From contig NZ_JBLLVA010000005.1 of the NCBI RefSeq assembly GCF_047739745.1, forward strand, positions 62,001 through 126,000: DNA of 64,000 nt. The letters run 5' to 3'. Numbering within the stretch: the first letter of the stretch is position 1; each line of letters starts with the position of its first letter. The notes below the pieces were generated by a model. It was not told the origin of the DNA and did not search any database. It saw only the letters and a list, made by a program, of their open reading frames with translations. The DNA comes from Pseudaminobacter sp047739745. Its GTDB lineage: Bacteria > Pseudomonadota > Alphaproteobacteria > Rhizobiales > Rhizobiaceae. The translations under genes were made by a program, and so were the position numbers. Shown here one piece after another: positions 1 through 7,376 of the stretch.

Positions 1-1
1 T

Positions 2-727
2 TTGGTCGGGCTCGTGGCTCTGGTCGCCCGGTGGAAGCGGCTGGCGATTGCCGGCTGCTCCGGCGCATTCCTGATTCTTGCCTTCGCGACCTGGACTTCG
101 CTCGGTGCGCTTATGCTGACGCCGCTGGAGGAACGCTTCGGTCGTCCGGCCGTGCTGGAGAAGGTCGATGGCATAATCGTGCTCGGCGGCGGACTGGAAG
201 GAGCGATCAATCTCGCGCGCGGCGGCTATGAACTCAACGCCGGTGGCGACCGCATGGTCGAGACCGCCATTCTGGCTCGCCGCTTCCCGACGGCGAAGGT
301 GGTTGTCAGCGGCGGCACAGGCACGTTGGTTCTCGATGGAGAGGGGGATGCCGAAACGGCGCCCCGGCTGCTTTCGGCGCTCGGCGTCGAGCGGCAGCGG
401 ATGGTGCTGGAGAACAAGTCGCGCGACACTTATGAGAATGCGCTGTTCACGAAGGAGCTCGTGTCGCCGAAACCGGGTGAGACCTGGCTGTTGGTGACGT
501 CGGCCTTTCACATGCCCCGTTCGATGGCGCTGTTCGCCAAGGCGGGGTTTGCGGTCACTCCATGGCCAGTGGATTACCGTACATCCGGCGTGGAGGGGGT
601 GGGATTTTTCCGCGATGCACCGCAGGATTCGCTTCGCAATACCACCACCGCGATTCGTGAATGGATAGGGCTTATCGCCTATTGGCTCTCCGGCCGCATC
701 GACTCTCCCTTTCCCGGCCCGGCCTGA
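2..727 (+). CDS. YdcF/DUF218 family membrane protein, probably 5'-truncated
   Basis: The protein has an N-terminal hydrophobic segment (about residues 13-40) followed by a DUF218 domain. The domain opens with IIVLGGGLEGA and continues through a VVSGGTG strand and SRDTYENA, a signature seen in YdcF/SanA-type proteins. These proteins are linked to envelope functions, but the reaction is not established for most members. Reading is open from the first bases of the window and the first usable start is a TTG at base 2, so the true start is likely upstream. The stop at 725-727 is followed by a 270-base gap with strong hairpins. The family call is secure; the substrate is unknown. Confidence 0.8.
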   Translation: MVGLVALVARWKRLAIAGCSGAFLILAFATWTSLGALMLTPLEERFGRPAVLEKVDGIIVLGGGLEGAINLARGGYELNAGGDRMVETAILARRFPTAKVVVSGGTGTLVLDGEGDAETAPRLLSALGVERQRMVLENKSRDTYENALFTKELVSPKPGETWLLVTSAFHMPRSMALFAKAGFAVTPWPVDYRTSGVEGVGFFRDAPQDSLRNTTTAIREWIGLIAYWLSGRIDSPFPGPA

Positions 728-781
728 CGTTCCTTCATCAAGGTCGAACCGAGGACACGCGCCGACACAATCGCGCCACGA

Positions 782-819
782 AGCTTACCGGTTCATTACC
801 GCATTGCGACCGGTAAGCT
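782..819. repeat. Perfect 11-bp inverted repeat
   Basis: AGCTTACCGGT (782-792) and ACCGGTAAGCT (809-819) are exact reverse complements with a 16-base loop, 55 bases after the ydcF-like stop. No T-run follows, so it is not a classical terminator. It could be an operator, or part of a structured transcript together with the hairpin at 863-893. Confidence 0.6.
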
Positions 820-862
820 GCTGATATGATTGGAAAATCGATCGCGCCAGCATGGCAGCTAT

Positions 863-893
863 GCGAAAGTGGCCATGCTTTGGCCACTTTCGC
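863..893. repeat. Perfect 13-bp hairpin
   Basis: GCGAAAGTGGCCA (863-875) and TGGCCACTTTCGC (881-893) pair perfectly around a 5-base loop. There is no T-run on either side. It is the most stable structure in this gap and lies 100 bases upstream of a 42-aa membrane ORF. Confidence 0.65.
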
Positions 894-993
894 CGGTTGC
901 TAAGCATGGCACGATGGCGTATCCAGCCGGCCCATTGCGAGCGGGCCAGACGGTCGCACTCGCGCAGGCTCTCTGGGATTGAAAAATTACATC

Positions 994-1122
994 ATGGGTG
1001 ATGGCATTCAGAAGTCTTGCTGGGGTCTTACCGCCAAGGCGGTGATCGGCATTGCGGGGCTTATTCTCTTGACCTGGCTGGTCGGCGGAATCGATACCGC
1101 TACGATGCTCGCGTCCAATTGA
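994..1122 (+). CDS. Small single-span membrane protein (42 aa), hypothetical
   Basis: An ATG at 994 opens a 42-codon frame ending in TGA. The product begins MGDGIQKSCW and has one hydrophobic span of about 18 residues (AVIGIAGLILLTWLVGG) followed by a short polar tail. The only other frame here is a reverse-strand one without protein character. An intrinsic terminator begins 22 bases after the stop, which supports a short transcription unit. No clear Shine-Dalgarno sequence precedes the ATG. I do not recognise a family; small envelope proteins of this shape are common but usually unannotated. Confidence 0.5.
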   Translation: MGDGIQKSCWGLTAKAVIGIAGLILLTWLVGGIDTATMLASN

Positions 1123-1144
1123 TCGCGACGCTTGTTTGAATTCG

Positions 1145-1178
1145 AAAGAGGCGCGGCTTTCGCGTCTCTTTTATTTTG
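1145..1178 (+). terminator. Rho-independent terminator
   Basis: AAAGAGGCGCG (1145-1155) pairs with CGCGTCTCTTT (1161-1171) with one G-T pair around a 5-base loop. A TTATTTT tract follows. It closes the 42-aa ORF unit ahead of the serine deaminase gene. Confidence 0.75.
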
Positions 1179-1301
1179 TTCGGACGGTGTCGTTGGTAAG
1201 GCAGCCAAGGTCGGCGAATGCCGTGCCTTGACTGGAAAATGCCTGTAAAGCATCTACTTTAGTGCAAGATTCCCATTCCAGATCCGTGGAGATCGGCCGT
1301 C

Positions 1302-2702
1302 GTGTTCCTGTCGGTTTTTGACCTGTTCAAGATTGGCATCGGTCCGTCGAGTTCTCATACGATGGGTCCGATGACGGCGGCTGCCCGTTTCCTTGAGGAG
1401 CTTCTGGGCGACGACTGGCCACGCCCGGCCGGCGCGAAGGTCGAGCGCATCGCCGCGAGCCTGCATGGCTCGCTTGCCTATACCGGCGTCGGCCACGGCA
1501 GCGACCGGGCTGTGATCCTGGGTCTCACCGGACTGATCCCGACCACGGTCGATCCGGACCTTTCGGATGCCATCATCGAAAGGGTCACGCTTGAAAAGCG
1601 TGTTTCCCCACCCGGCCATCCGTCCTACCGTTTCGATCCGGCGACCGATCTGGTTCTTGACAAGAAGACGCCGCTGCTCGGCCACGCCAACGGCATGGCG
1701 TTCTATGCCTATGATGGCGAAGATCATCTGCTGCTGAAACGGATTTACTATTCGGTCGGCGGCGGCTTCGTCGTTTCGGAAGAAGAGCTTCAGCGCTTGA
1801 AGTCGCGCGGTGCGCCGAAATCCGACGATGCCGTGCCTTATCCCTTCAAACATGCGGCCGAAATGTTGGAAATGGCGGCAAAGAGCGGCCTGTCGATTGC
1901 TGAAATGAAGCGCGCCAACGAGGAGACGCGCCAGTCGCGCGAGGAACTCGATGCTGGCCTCGACAGCATCTGGGCAGCGATGAAGGGTTGCATAGAGCGC
2001 GGCCTTTCGAAGGACGGCATCATGCCCGGCGGGCTGAAAGTGCGACGCCGAGCCCGCCAGCTTCACGACAAGTTGCAGGAAGACTGGCGTCAGAACCGGC
2101 CGAATCCTCTGCTGGCGAACGATTGGCTGGCGGTCTATGCCATGGCCGTCAACGAGGAAAACGCTGCCGGCGGGCGCGTCGTCACCGCGCCGACCAATGG
2201 CGCGGCCGGCACGCTGCCGGCGGTGCTGCGCTACTGGCTGCATTTTCATGTCGACGCCGATCAGGCAAGCATCCGCGATTTTCTGCTGACCTCGGCCGCC
2301 ATAGGCGGGATCATCAAGTCGAACGCATCGATCTCCGGCGCGGAGGTCGGTTGTCAGGGTGAGGTCGGCTCGGCCTCGGCAATGGCGGCCGCCGGTCTTT
2401 GCGCGGTCATGGGCGGAACCCCGGCACAGGTGGAAAATGCCGCCGAGATCGCGCTTGAGCATCATCTCGGCATGACCTGCGATCCGGTCGGCGGATTGGT
2501 GCAGGTGCCTTGCATCGAGCGCAATGCGCTTGGTGCGGTCAAGGCGGTTACTGCTGCATCCCTGGCGATCAAGGGTGACGGCACGCATTTCGTGCCGCTG
2601 GATGCCGCGATCGAAACCATGCGGCAGACCGGCATGGACATGAGCGAGCGCTACAAGGAAACCAGCCTCGGCGGCCTTGCCGTCAATGTCGTGGAGTGCT
2701 GA
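1302..2702 (+). CDS. sdaA: L-serine ammonia-lyase (serine deaminase), single-chain type
   Basis: This enzyme converts L-serine to pyruvate and ammonia using a 4Fe-4S cluster. The N-terminal beta domain opens with DLFKIGIGPSSSHTMGPM, the family signature. The C-terminal alpha domain carries the cluster cysteines, seen here as C351, C393 and C404. At 466 residues it matches the fused bacterial form. Translation starts at a GTG at 1302 with a GGAG about 12 bases upstream. A weak promoter-like pair, TTGACT at 1228 and CATCTA at 1251 with a 17-base spacer, lies just ahead. It is transcribed alone; the next gene starts 75 bases later. Confidence 0.93.
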   Translation: MFLSVFDLFKIGIGPSSSHTMGPMTAAARFLEELLGDDWPRPAGAKVERIAASLHGSLAYTGVGHGSDRAVILGLTGLIPTTVDPDLSDAIIERVTLEKRVSPPGHPSYRFDPATDLVLDKKTPLLGHANGMAFYAYDGEDHLLLKRIYYSVGGGFVVSEEELQRLKSRGAPKSDDAVPYPFKHAAEMLEMAAKSGLSIAEMKRANEETRQSREELDAGLDSIWAAMKGCIERGLSKDGIMPGGLKVRRRARQLHDKLQEDWRQNRPNPLLANDWLAVYAMAVNEENAAGGRVVTAPTNGAAGTLPAVLRYWLHFHVDADQASIRDFLLTSAAIGGIIKSNASISGAEVGCQGEVGSASAMAAAGLCAVMGGTPAQVENAAEIALEHHLGMTCDPVGGLVQVPCIERNALGAVKAVTAASLAIKGDGTHFVPLDAAIETMRQTGMDMSERYKETSLGGLAVNVVEC

Positions 2703-2777
2703 GGCAAGCTAGTCTGGCCCGGTGGAAAATACCGATTGTCCGTTGACCGTCGCGCCGCTCGCGCTAAACCAAGGGCC

Positions 2778-3221
2778 ATGGCCACCCTGAACCTCGTCAA
2801 GCTTTGCGTCGGATGCGACAGCGTCGAAGACCTGGAAGCGTGGATCGCGTCCAGTCTCGATGAATGCCGCCGATCCGGCGAGCCGATCGAGGACTATCAC
2901 ACGACCCGCATGACGCCGACCCGCGGCGCCGAACTGCTTGCCGGCGGCTCGCTCTATTGGGTGATCAAGGGCAACGTTCAGTGCCGCCAGCGGCTGCTGG
3001 AAATCCGCCCATTCACCGATGGCGAGGGAATTTCGCGCTGCCGTCTGGTGCTTGAACCGACCGTCATCCGTACGGACTGGCAACCTCGCCGCGCTTTTCA
3101 GGGATGGCGCTATCTCAAGGCTGCCGACGCGCCTGCCGATCTCGGCGATGGCGCAGCCGCCGCCCTGATGGCGATGCCGCCGAAGCTCAGGCGCGAACTC
3201 GCCGATCTCGGCCTTCTTTGA
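2778..3221 (+). CDS. DUF1489 family protein
   Basis: A soluble 147-aa protein starting MATLNLVKLCVGCDS at the ATG at 2778; an upstream in-frame GTG at 2736 would add 14 residues unlike the family. The stretch YHTTRMTPTRGAEL followed by SLYWVIKG and CRQRLLEI is typical of DUF1489, a small alphaproteobacterial family of unknown function. The protein ends in a leucine- and charge-rich helix (PPKLRRELADLGLL). It lies between serine deaminase and a VWA-domain gene. No catalytic residues can be named. Confidence 0.85.
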   Translation: MATLNLVKLCVGCDSVEDLEAWIASSLDECRRSGEPIEDYHTTRMTPTRGAELLAGGSLYWVIKGNVQCRQRLLEIRPFTDGEGISRCRLVLEPTVIRTDWQPRRAFQGWRYLKAADAPADLGDGAAAALMAMPPKLRRELADLGLL

Positions 3222-3328
3222 AACTATCCGTCCGCGGGTCGCATTCGCCAGCGCTACAGCATCGTTTGAACGCAACAGATAAGCCAGCCCTTGCAAGCTG
3301 TGTGTCGCTGTCACATCTTCCTGTGAAG

Positions 3329-4063
3329 ATGAGCGACAAGAAACAACCCGCGCCGGTCGACAATCCCGGCCTCCCGTCGAGGTCGCGGTCGAGTGCGGGC
3401 GAAATCGAGGCGTTCCTGCGTCAGGCGCGCGCCGTCAGCACGGCAAAAGGCGAAGGCTCCGGGCGGCTGATCCTGGCGCTGGACGCGACCATGAGCCGGC
3501 AGCCGACCTGGGATCTGGCCTGCACGCTACAGGCGCAGATGTTCGATGCGGTGGGCAACAATGGCTCGCTCGCCGTGCAACTCGTCTATTTTCGTGGCTT
3601 CGGCGAGTGCCGGGCCTCCAAATTCGTCGCCGATACCGCGTCCTTGAAGCAGTTGATGACCAAGATCGAGTGCCATGGCGGTCTGACCCAGATCGGCAAG
3701 GTGCTTTCCCATGCGTTGAAGGAGACGGCGCGTGGAAAGATCGGCGCGGTGGTCTATATCGGCGATTCCATGGAAGAACATCTGGACGAGTTGGCAGCGA
3801 AAGCCGGGTCTTTGGGGCTGCACGGCGTGCCGATGTTCATTTTTCAGGAAGGGCGCGATCCTGTCGCCGAAACCGGGTTCAAGGAGCTTGCCCGATTGTC
3901 GAAGGGCGCATGGTTCCGTTTCGATCGCGACGCGGCCGCCACTCTGGCGAAGCTTCTTTCGGCCGTTGCGGTCTTTACCACCGGCGGCCTGAAGGCGCTT
4001 GAGGCGCGGGGCAGGGCGGAGGATCGCCTCATGATTGAACATCTACGAGGTGGGCGAGGATGA
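3329..4063 (+). CDS. VWA-like domain protein
   Basis: A 244-aa protein starting MSDKKQPAPVDN at 3329. The in-frame region upstream overlaps the DUF1489 gene and is not protein-like. After about 40 polar residues the core begins RLILALDATMSRQPTWD, resembling a von Willebrand A fold whose metal-binding DxSxS is altered to DATMSRQ. It continues through VVYIGDSMEE and a RLSKGAWFRF segment. No signal peptide or membrane span is visible, so it is probably cytosolic. Its stop overlaps the next gene start (ATGA), implying translational coupling with the DnaJ-domain protein. The partner is unknown. Confidence 0.75.
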   Translation: MSDKKQPAPVDNPGLPSRSRSSAGEIEAFLRQARAVSTAKGEGSGRLILALDATMSRQPTWDLACTLQAQMFDAVGNNGSLAVQLVYFRGFGECRASKFVADTASLKQLMTKIECHGGLTQIGKVLSHALKETARGKIGAVVYIGDSMEEHLDELAAKAGSLGLHGVPMFIFQEGRDPVAETGFKELARLSKGAWFRFDRDAAATLAKLLSAVAVFTTGGLKALEARGRAEDRLMIEHLRGGRG

Positions 4064-4758
4064 CGGTTCTGCTCGGCACGCTGGTTGTTGTAACCGTGCT
4101 GCTGGTGGTGGCAGTGACGTTTCTTCGCGCTGACCCGGCGCGCCTTGCCGGTTTGCTGACCGCAGCCGGTCCCATTGCGCTCGGCATTCTCGGCGTGGTG
4201 CTGCTGTTGTTCGGCCGTGCCGGGCTTGGAGGCATGCTAATTTCAGCGGCGATGGCATGGTATGCGTCAGGCCGGCTTCGTCGCGCGTCGCGGAAGAAAA
4301 CCCCAGGCCAGCGCTCCACTGTGCGCACCGCTGCGCTGGAAATGGAACTTGATCACGACACCGGCTTGCTCGACGGGCTGGTGCTTGCCGGACGTCACGA
4401 GCAGAAAGTGCTAAGCGCAATGTCGCTCAGTGAGCTTCTGGAGCTCCATGACGATCTCGCCGGCGACGCGGAGAGCCGCCAGTTGCTAGAGACTTATCTT
4501 GATGGCCGGTTTCCCGTCTGGCGCGAAGACGCGCAGGCGCACCGTCGCGACGGGGAGCGAGTTTCGCCAGGTTCTGGCGCCATGACTGAGGAGGAGGCCT
4601 ACAAGGTCCTTGGTCTTGAAGCGGGGGCTACCGCGGCGGATATCCGCCAGGCGCACCGCCGCCTGATGCAGCGCTTGCACCCCGATCTCGGAGGCACGTC
4701 TTTCCTTGCGGCGCGTATCAACGAAGCCAAGGACGTCTTGCTTGCCAAACACGATTAG
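4060..4758 (+). CDS. Membrane-anchored J-domain protein
   Basis: A 232-aa protein with two hydrophobic N-terminal segments (about residues 3-22 and 28-60) and a polar middle. The C-terminal J domain of about 60 residues reads EEEAYKVLGLEAGATAADI, with the diagnostic HPD in RLHPDLGG. The J domain stimulates DnaK-type Hsp70 ATPases, so this should recruit Hsp70 to the membrane. A C-terminal J domain after membrane segments resembles DjlA or Tim14-type co-chaperones. It is coupled to the upstream VWA gene by a 4-base overlap, so the two may act together. Confidence 0.85.
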   Translation: MTVLLGTLVVVTVLLVVAVTFLRADPARLAGLLTAAGPIALGILGVVLLLFGRAGLGGMLISAAMAWYASGRLRRASRKKTPGQRSTVRTAALEMELDHDTGLLDGLVLAGRHEQKVLSAMSLSELLELHDDLAGDAESRQLLETYLDGRFPVWREDAQAHRRDGERVSPGSGAMTEEEAYKVLGLEAGATAADIRQAHRRLMQRLHPDLGGTSFLAARINEAKDVLLAKHD

Positions 4759-4800
4759 GTCTCCTTCGACACCAAACAACCGGGAGAGTTCGAGCCGCGC

Positions 4801-6183
4801 CTAGTTCTGGACGGCGTAGCAGGAAATTTTCTTCTTCTTCAACGCCGAGCAGGCGTCCCACGCAGCCGATTTGGAATTGAAACCGCCAAAGCGGGCGCGG
4901 TGGTAGGTCACTCCGCCTTTGCGGAATTCGACCGTGAAGCCGGATGCGTCGGCAAGCACGGCCGGAGCCTGTTGGGAGGCTTTCGACAGGAAGGCTTCGG
5001 CCTCGGCGCGGCTCGGCGAAGAGGCAATCTGCACCACCCAGCCCGAGGCTACGGAAGCTGTGCTTACCGGATCCACATCGCCTTCGGCCTGCGGGGTTGC
5101 CGCTTCAAGACCGACTTGAGGGCGGGGCGTGGGGCCGGCATAAGCCTGGATTACCGGGGCTTCGGAGGCGGGAGCCGGGATCGGCGCGCGGGGCGCCTTT
5201 GCATCCATCGCCACGACAACTTCCGCATCCGGCCGCACGTCGGGCGTCGGTGCATTGCGCTTAGGCAGGATGACCTTGGTAAGCGCGTTGATCGGCGAGC
5301 CGCCGGCGCTGGCGATCAGCGGCTCGCTCTTGCCGCGGCTGGAGGCGCTCGGCACATATTTCTTGAGCAGGCTGGCCATGTAGTTGTCGCGGGCAGCGCC
5401 GCTCGAGCCGCCCATCACCACGGCTACGACGCGGCGGTTGCCATCCGAAACCGACGAGACGAGATTGAAGCCCGAAGCGCGCGTATAGCCGGTCTTGATG
5501 CCATCCACGCCTTTGATCCGGCCGAGAAGCCGGTTGTGATTGGCGATGCGCCGGCTTCCATAGGTGAAGGAGCGCGTGGAGAAATAGCCGTAATATTGCG
5601 GATAGTGTTCCCGAAGCGCGATGCCGAGCGTCGCCATGTCGCGGGCCGTGGTGAATTGCGCGGTATTGGGCAGTCCGTGGGCGTTACGGAACACCGTGCT
5701 CTTCATGCCGAGGCTGCGCGCCTTGGCGGTCATCATGCGGGCGAAGCGCTCTTCCGAACCGGCCAGCAGCTCGCCGAGAGCTGTTGAGGCGTCGTTCGCA
5801 GACTTGGTGACAAGCGAATAGATCGCCGTTTCGACGCTGATGGATTTGCCCGCCTTGACGCCGAGCTTGGTCGGCGGTTCAGCTGCGGCATTGGCCGAGA
5901 ACGGAACCTGCGTCTGTTTGCTGATCTTGCCGTTGGCGAGCGCTTCGAAGGTCAGATAAAGCGTCATCATCTTGGTAAGCGAAGCCGGGTAGCGTCGCGA
6001 ATCCGCGTTCGACGAAAACAGCGTCTTGCCGGTATTCGCGTCGATCACGATCGCCGCATCGTTGGAGTCGGCCGCCGCCGAACCTGCCGCGGCCACGCTC
6101 ATCGAGACTGCGATAAGAGCGGCAATGGCGGTTCTGACAAGGACGACGTGTCTGAAGGCAAAGCCGGCAAACGCTTGACGCAC
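4801..6183 (-). CDS. D-alanyl-D-alanine carboxypeptidase (S11/PBP5 type) with C-terminal SPOR domain
   Basis: A penicillin-binding serine carboxypeptidase that trims the terminal D-Ala of peptidoglycan stem peptides in the periplasm. The three active-site motifs are visible: SLTK, SAN (in SANDAS) and KTG (in GIKTGYT). The last 75 residues (GWVVQIASSPSRAEAEAFL onward) form a SPOR domain, which binds denuded glycan at division sites. The GTG at 6183 was chosen because AAAGGGTG sits at ribosome-binding distance and the protein then begins with a clean signal peptide (about residues 1-36, ending SAAA). An in-frame ATG at 6330 would put 49 polar residues before the signal. It faces away from the phasin gene. 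Confidence 0.9.
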   Translation of the reverse strand: MRQAFAGFAFRHVVLVRTAIAALIAVSMSVAAAGSAAADSNDAAIVIDANTGKTLFSSNADSRRYPASLTKMMTLYLTFEALANGKISKQTQVPFSANAAAEPPTKLGVKAGKSISVETAIYSLVTKSANDASTALGELLAGSEERFARMMTAKARSLGMKSTVFRNAHGLPNTAQFTTARDMATLGIALREHYPQYYGYFSTRSFTYGSRRIANHNRLLGRIKGVDGIKTGYTRASGFNLVSSVSDGNRRVVAVVMGGSSGAARDNYMASLLKKYVPSASSRGKSEPLIASAGGSPINALTKVILPKRNAPTPDVRPDAEVVVAMDAKAPRAPIPAPASEAPVIQAYAGPTPRPQVGLEAATPQAEGDVDPVSTASVASGWVVQIASSPSRAEAEAFLSKASQQAPAVLADASGFTVEFRKGGVTYHRARFGGFNSKSAAWDACSALKKKKISCYAVQN

Positions 6184-6261
6184 TGATACACCCTTTGAAT
6201 TTTGTTTCGCCCGAGGCGGCAAAGGCTCCAGCCTCACTTCCCGCCACAGTACGGCTCCAGC

Positions 6262-6284
6262 GTTACCAATCCGTTTATGGTAAC
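6262..6284. promoter_or_regulatory. GTTACCA-N9-TGGTAAC palindrome upstream of the carboxypeptidase gene
   Basis: GTTACCA (6262-6268) and TGGTAAC (6278-6284) are perfect inverted repeats with a 9-base spacer. They lie 79 bases upstream of the preferred carboxypeptidase start, where an operator would sit. The regulator is unknown. Confidence 0.4.
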
Positions 6285-6378
6285 CAGAGCGTTCATCTTT
6301 TTCTTCGAGGTTTAGACGCAGTTTAGGCATTGCCGCGTCGGGTTTTCCGCCCAACGCTTCGGCCCTGACCGGGTTTGT

Positions 6379-6407
6379 TTGACTTGTTTGTGCGGCGCAC
6401 CATATGT
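6379..6407 (+). promoter_or_regulatory. Sigma-70-type promoter of the phasin gene
   Basis: TTGACT (6379-6384) and ATATGT (6402-6407) are separated by 17 bases, about 40 bases before the phasin start. TGCGGCGCAC followed by GATGCAGCGCAC around the -10 gives GC-rich half-sites of the kind bound by PhaR-type phasin repressors. That regulatory link is inferred. Confidence 0.5.
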
Positions 6408-6443
6408 TGATGCAGCGCACAAACAGATGAAGGAAATTTCGAA

Positions 6444-6770
6444 ATGCAGTCTTTCGAAGCCACCGGTAAATTTGGGCAGGATTTTGTCGACACGAGCCTG
6501 AAGAGCTTTGCCTCGGTTTCCAAGGGAGCCCAGGCGATCGCCGTGGAGGCGGGCGAGTACACCAGGAAGTCGTTCGAGACCGGCGCCGCCGCAGTCGAGA
6601 AGGTTCTCGCAGCCAGTTCACTGGAAGACGCACTGGAGATCCAGACCGGCTATGCAAAGCAGGCCTATGAAAGCTTCGTCGCCGAGGCTTCCAGGCTCAG
6701 CGAACTTTACGCCGATCTCGCCAAGGAAGCGTACAAGCCTTTCGAATCAATTTTGGCGACGTCCAGATAA
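6444..6770 (+). CDS. Phasin family protein
   Basis: A 108-aa all-helical protein, MQSFEATGKFGQDFVDTSLK onward, with heptad-like spacing of small and hydrophobic residues and no cysteine. This fits the phasin_2 family, amphipathic proteins that coat polyhydroxyalkanoate granules. The motif YAKQAYESFVAEASRLSELYADLAKEAYKPFE is the usual family C-terminus. AAGGAAATTTCGA precedes the ATG. No PHA synthase or depolymerase gene lies nearby, as is common because phasins are often unlinked. A promoter and a double terminator frame it as a single-gene unit. Confidence 0.88.
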   Translation: MQSFEATGKFGQDFVDTSLKSFASVSKGAQAIAVEAGEYTRKSFETGAAAVEKVLAASSLEDALEIQTGYAKQAYESFVAEASRLSELYADLAKEAYKPFESILATSR

Positions 6771-6774
6771 GGTC

Positions 6775-6842
6775 GCCGATCACTCGGGTGGTCGGCTTTC
6801 GATCCGATTTGCGGCCCGGCTGCATTTTGCAGTCGGGTTTTC
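6775..6842 (+). terminator. Tandem hairpins ending the phasin transcript
   Basis: GCCGATCAC/GTGGTCGGC (6775-6796, 4-base loop) is followed by TTT. A second hairpin, CCCGGCTGCA/TGCAGTCGGG (6815-6837), is followed by TTTT. The second is the better intrinsic terminator. Confidence 0.65.
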
Positions 6843-7038
6843 GATGTTCGGGCACCTTGATCCGTTCACGTTTGGTATAAAATCCCTCGCGTGCCGGCCC
6901 GCACCATATTGTCACGGCCGAAGAAGGGCTTAAAATTCATTGACGACTACCTACATTCGGGCTTCGGGTGAGGATCCTAAAAAAGGCGAGGTGCCGGTGA
7001 CGAATGGCGGGGATGCCACGAAAAAGCGAGTGGCACGC

Positions 7039-7368
7039 ATGCAGGACGGTGAGGGCGGGCGCAACGGCGCCGGGCGGGGCACGGCCGTTATCACGCGGAC
7101 GAAAACCCGCACCAAGAAGCCGAGCCTCTACAGGGTTCTTATCCTCAACGACGATTACACTCCGATGGAGTTCGTTATCCATATTTTGGAGCGATTTTTC
7201 CAGAAGGATCGCGAATCCGCCACTCGCATCATGCTGCATGTTCACAATCATGGTGTGGGAGAATGCGGGGTATATACATTTGAAGTGGCCGAGACCAAAG
7301 TGTCACAGGTCATGGATTTTGCCCGCCAGAACCAACATCCGCTGCAATGCGTGATGGAGAAGAAATGA
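7039..7368 (+). CDS. clpS: ATP-dependent Clp protease adaptor ClpS
   Basis: ClpS delivers N-degron substrates to ClpAP. The core is clear: YRVLILNDDYTPMEFVIHILE, with the NDD segment and the methionine that line the N-degron pocket, then HVHNHGVGECGVYTFEVAETK. I chose the ATG at 7039, giving 109 aa and the usual short polar N-terminus. In-frame GTG (6997) and TTG (6940) starts would extend it, and the GTG has a purine-rich AAGGCGAG upstream, so the start is uncertain. It lies 8 bases before clpA, which it serves. Confidence 0.92.
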   Translation: MQDGEGGRNGAGRGTAVITRTKTRTKKPSLYRVLILNDDYTPMEFVIHILERFFQKDRESATRIMLHVHNHGVGECGVYTFEVAETKVSQVMDFARQNQHPLQCVMEKK

Positions 7369-7376
7369 GGTCTTGA

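Noticed and set aside
1254..2588. Minus-strand frame antisense to sdaA
   Set aside because: No protein family features; the plus-strand serine deaminase explains the region completely.
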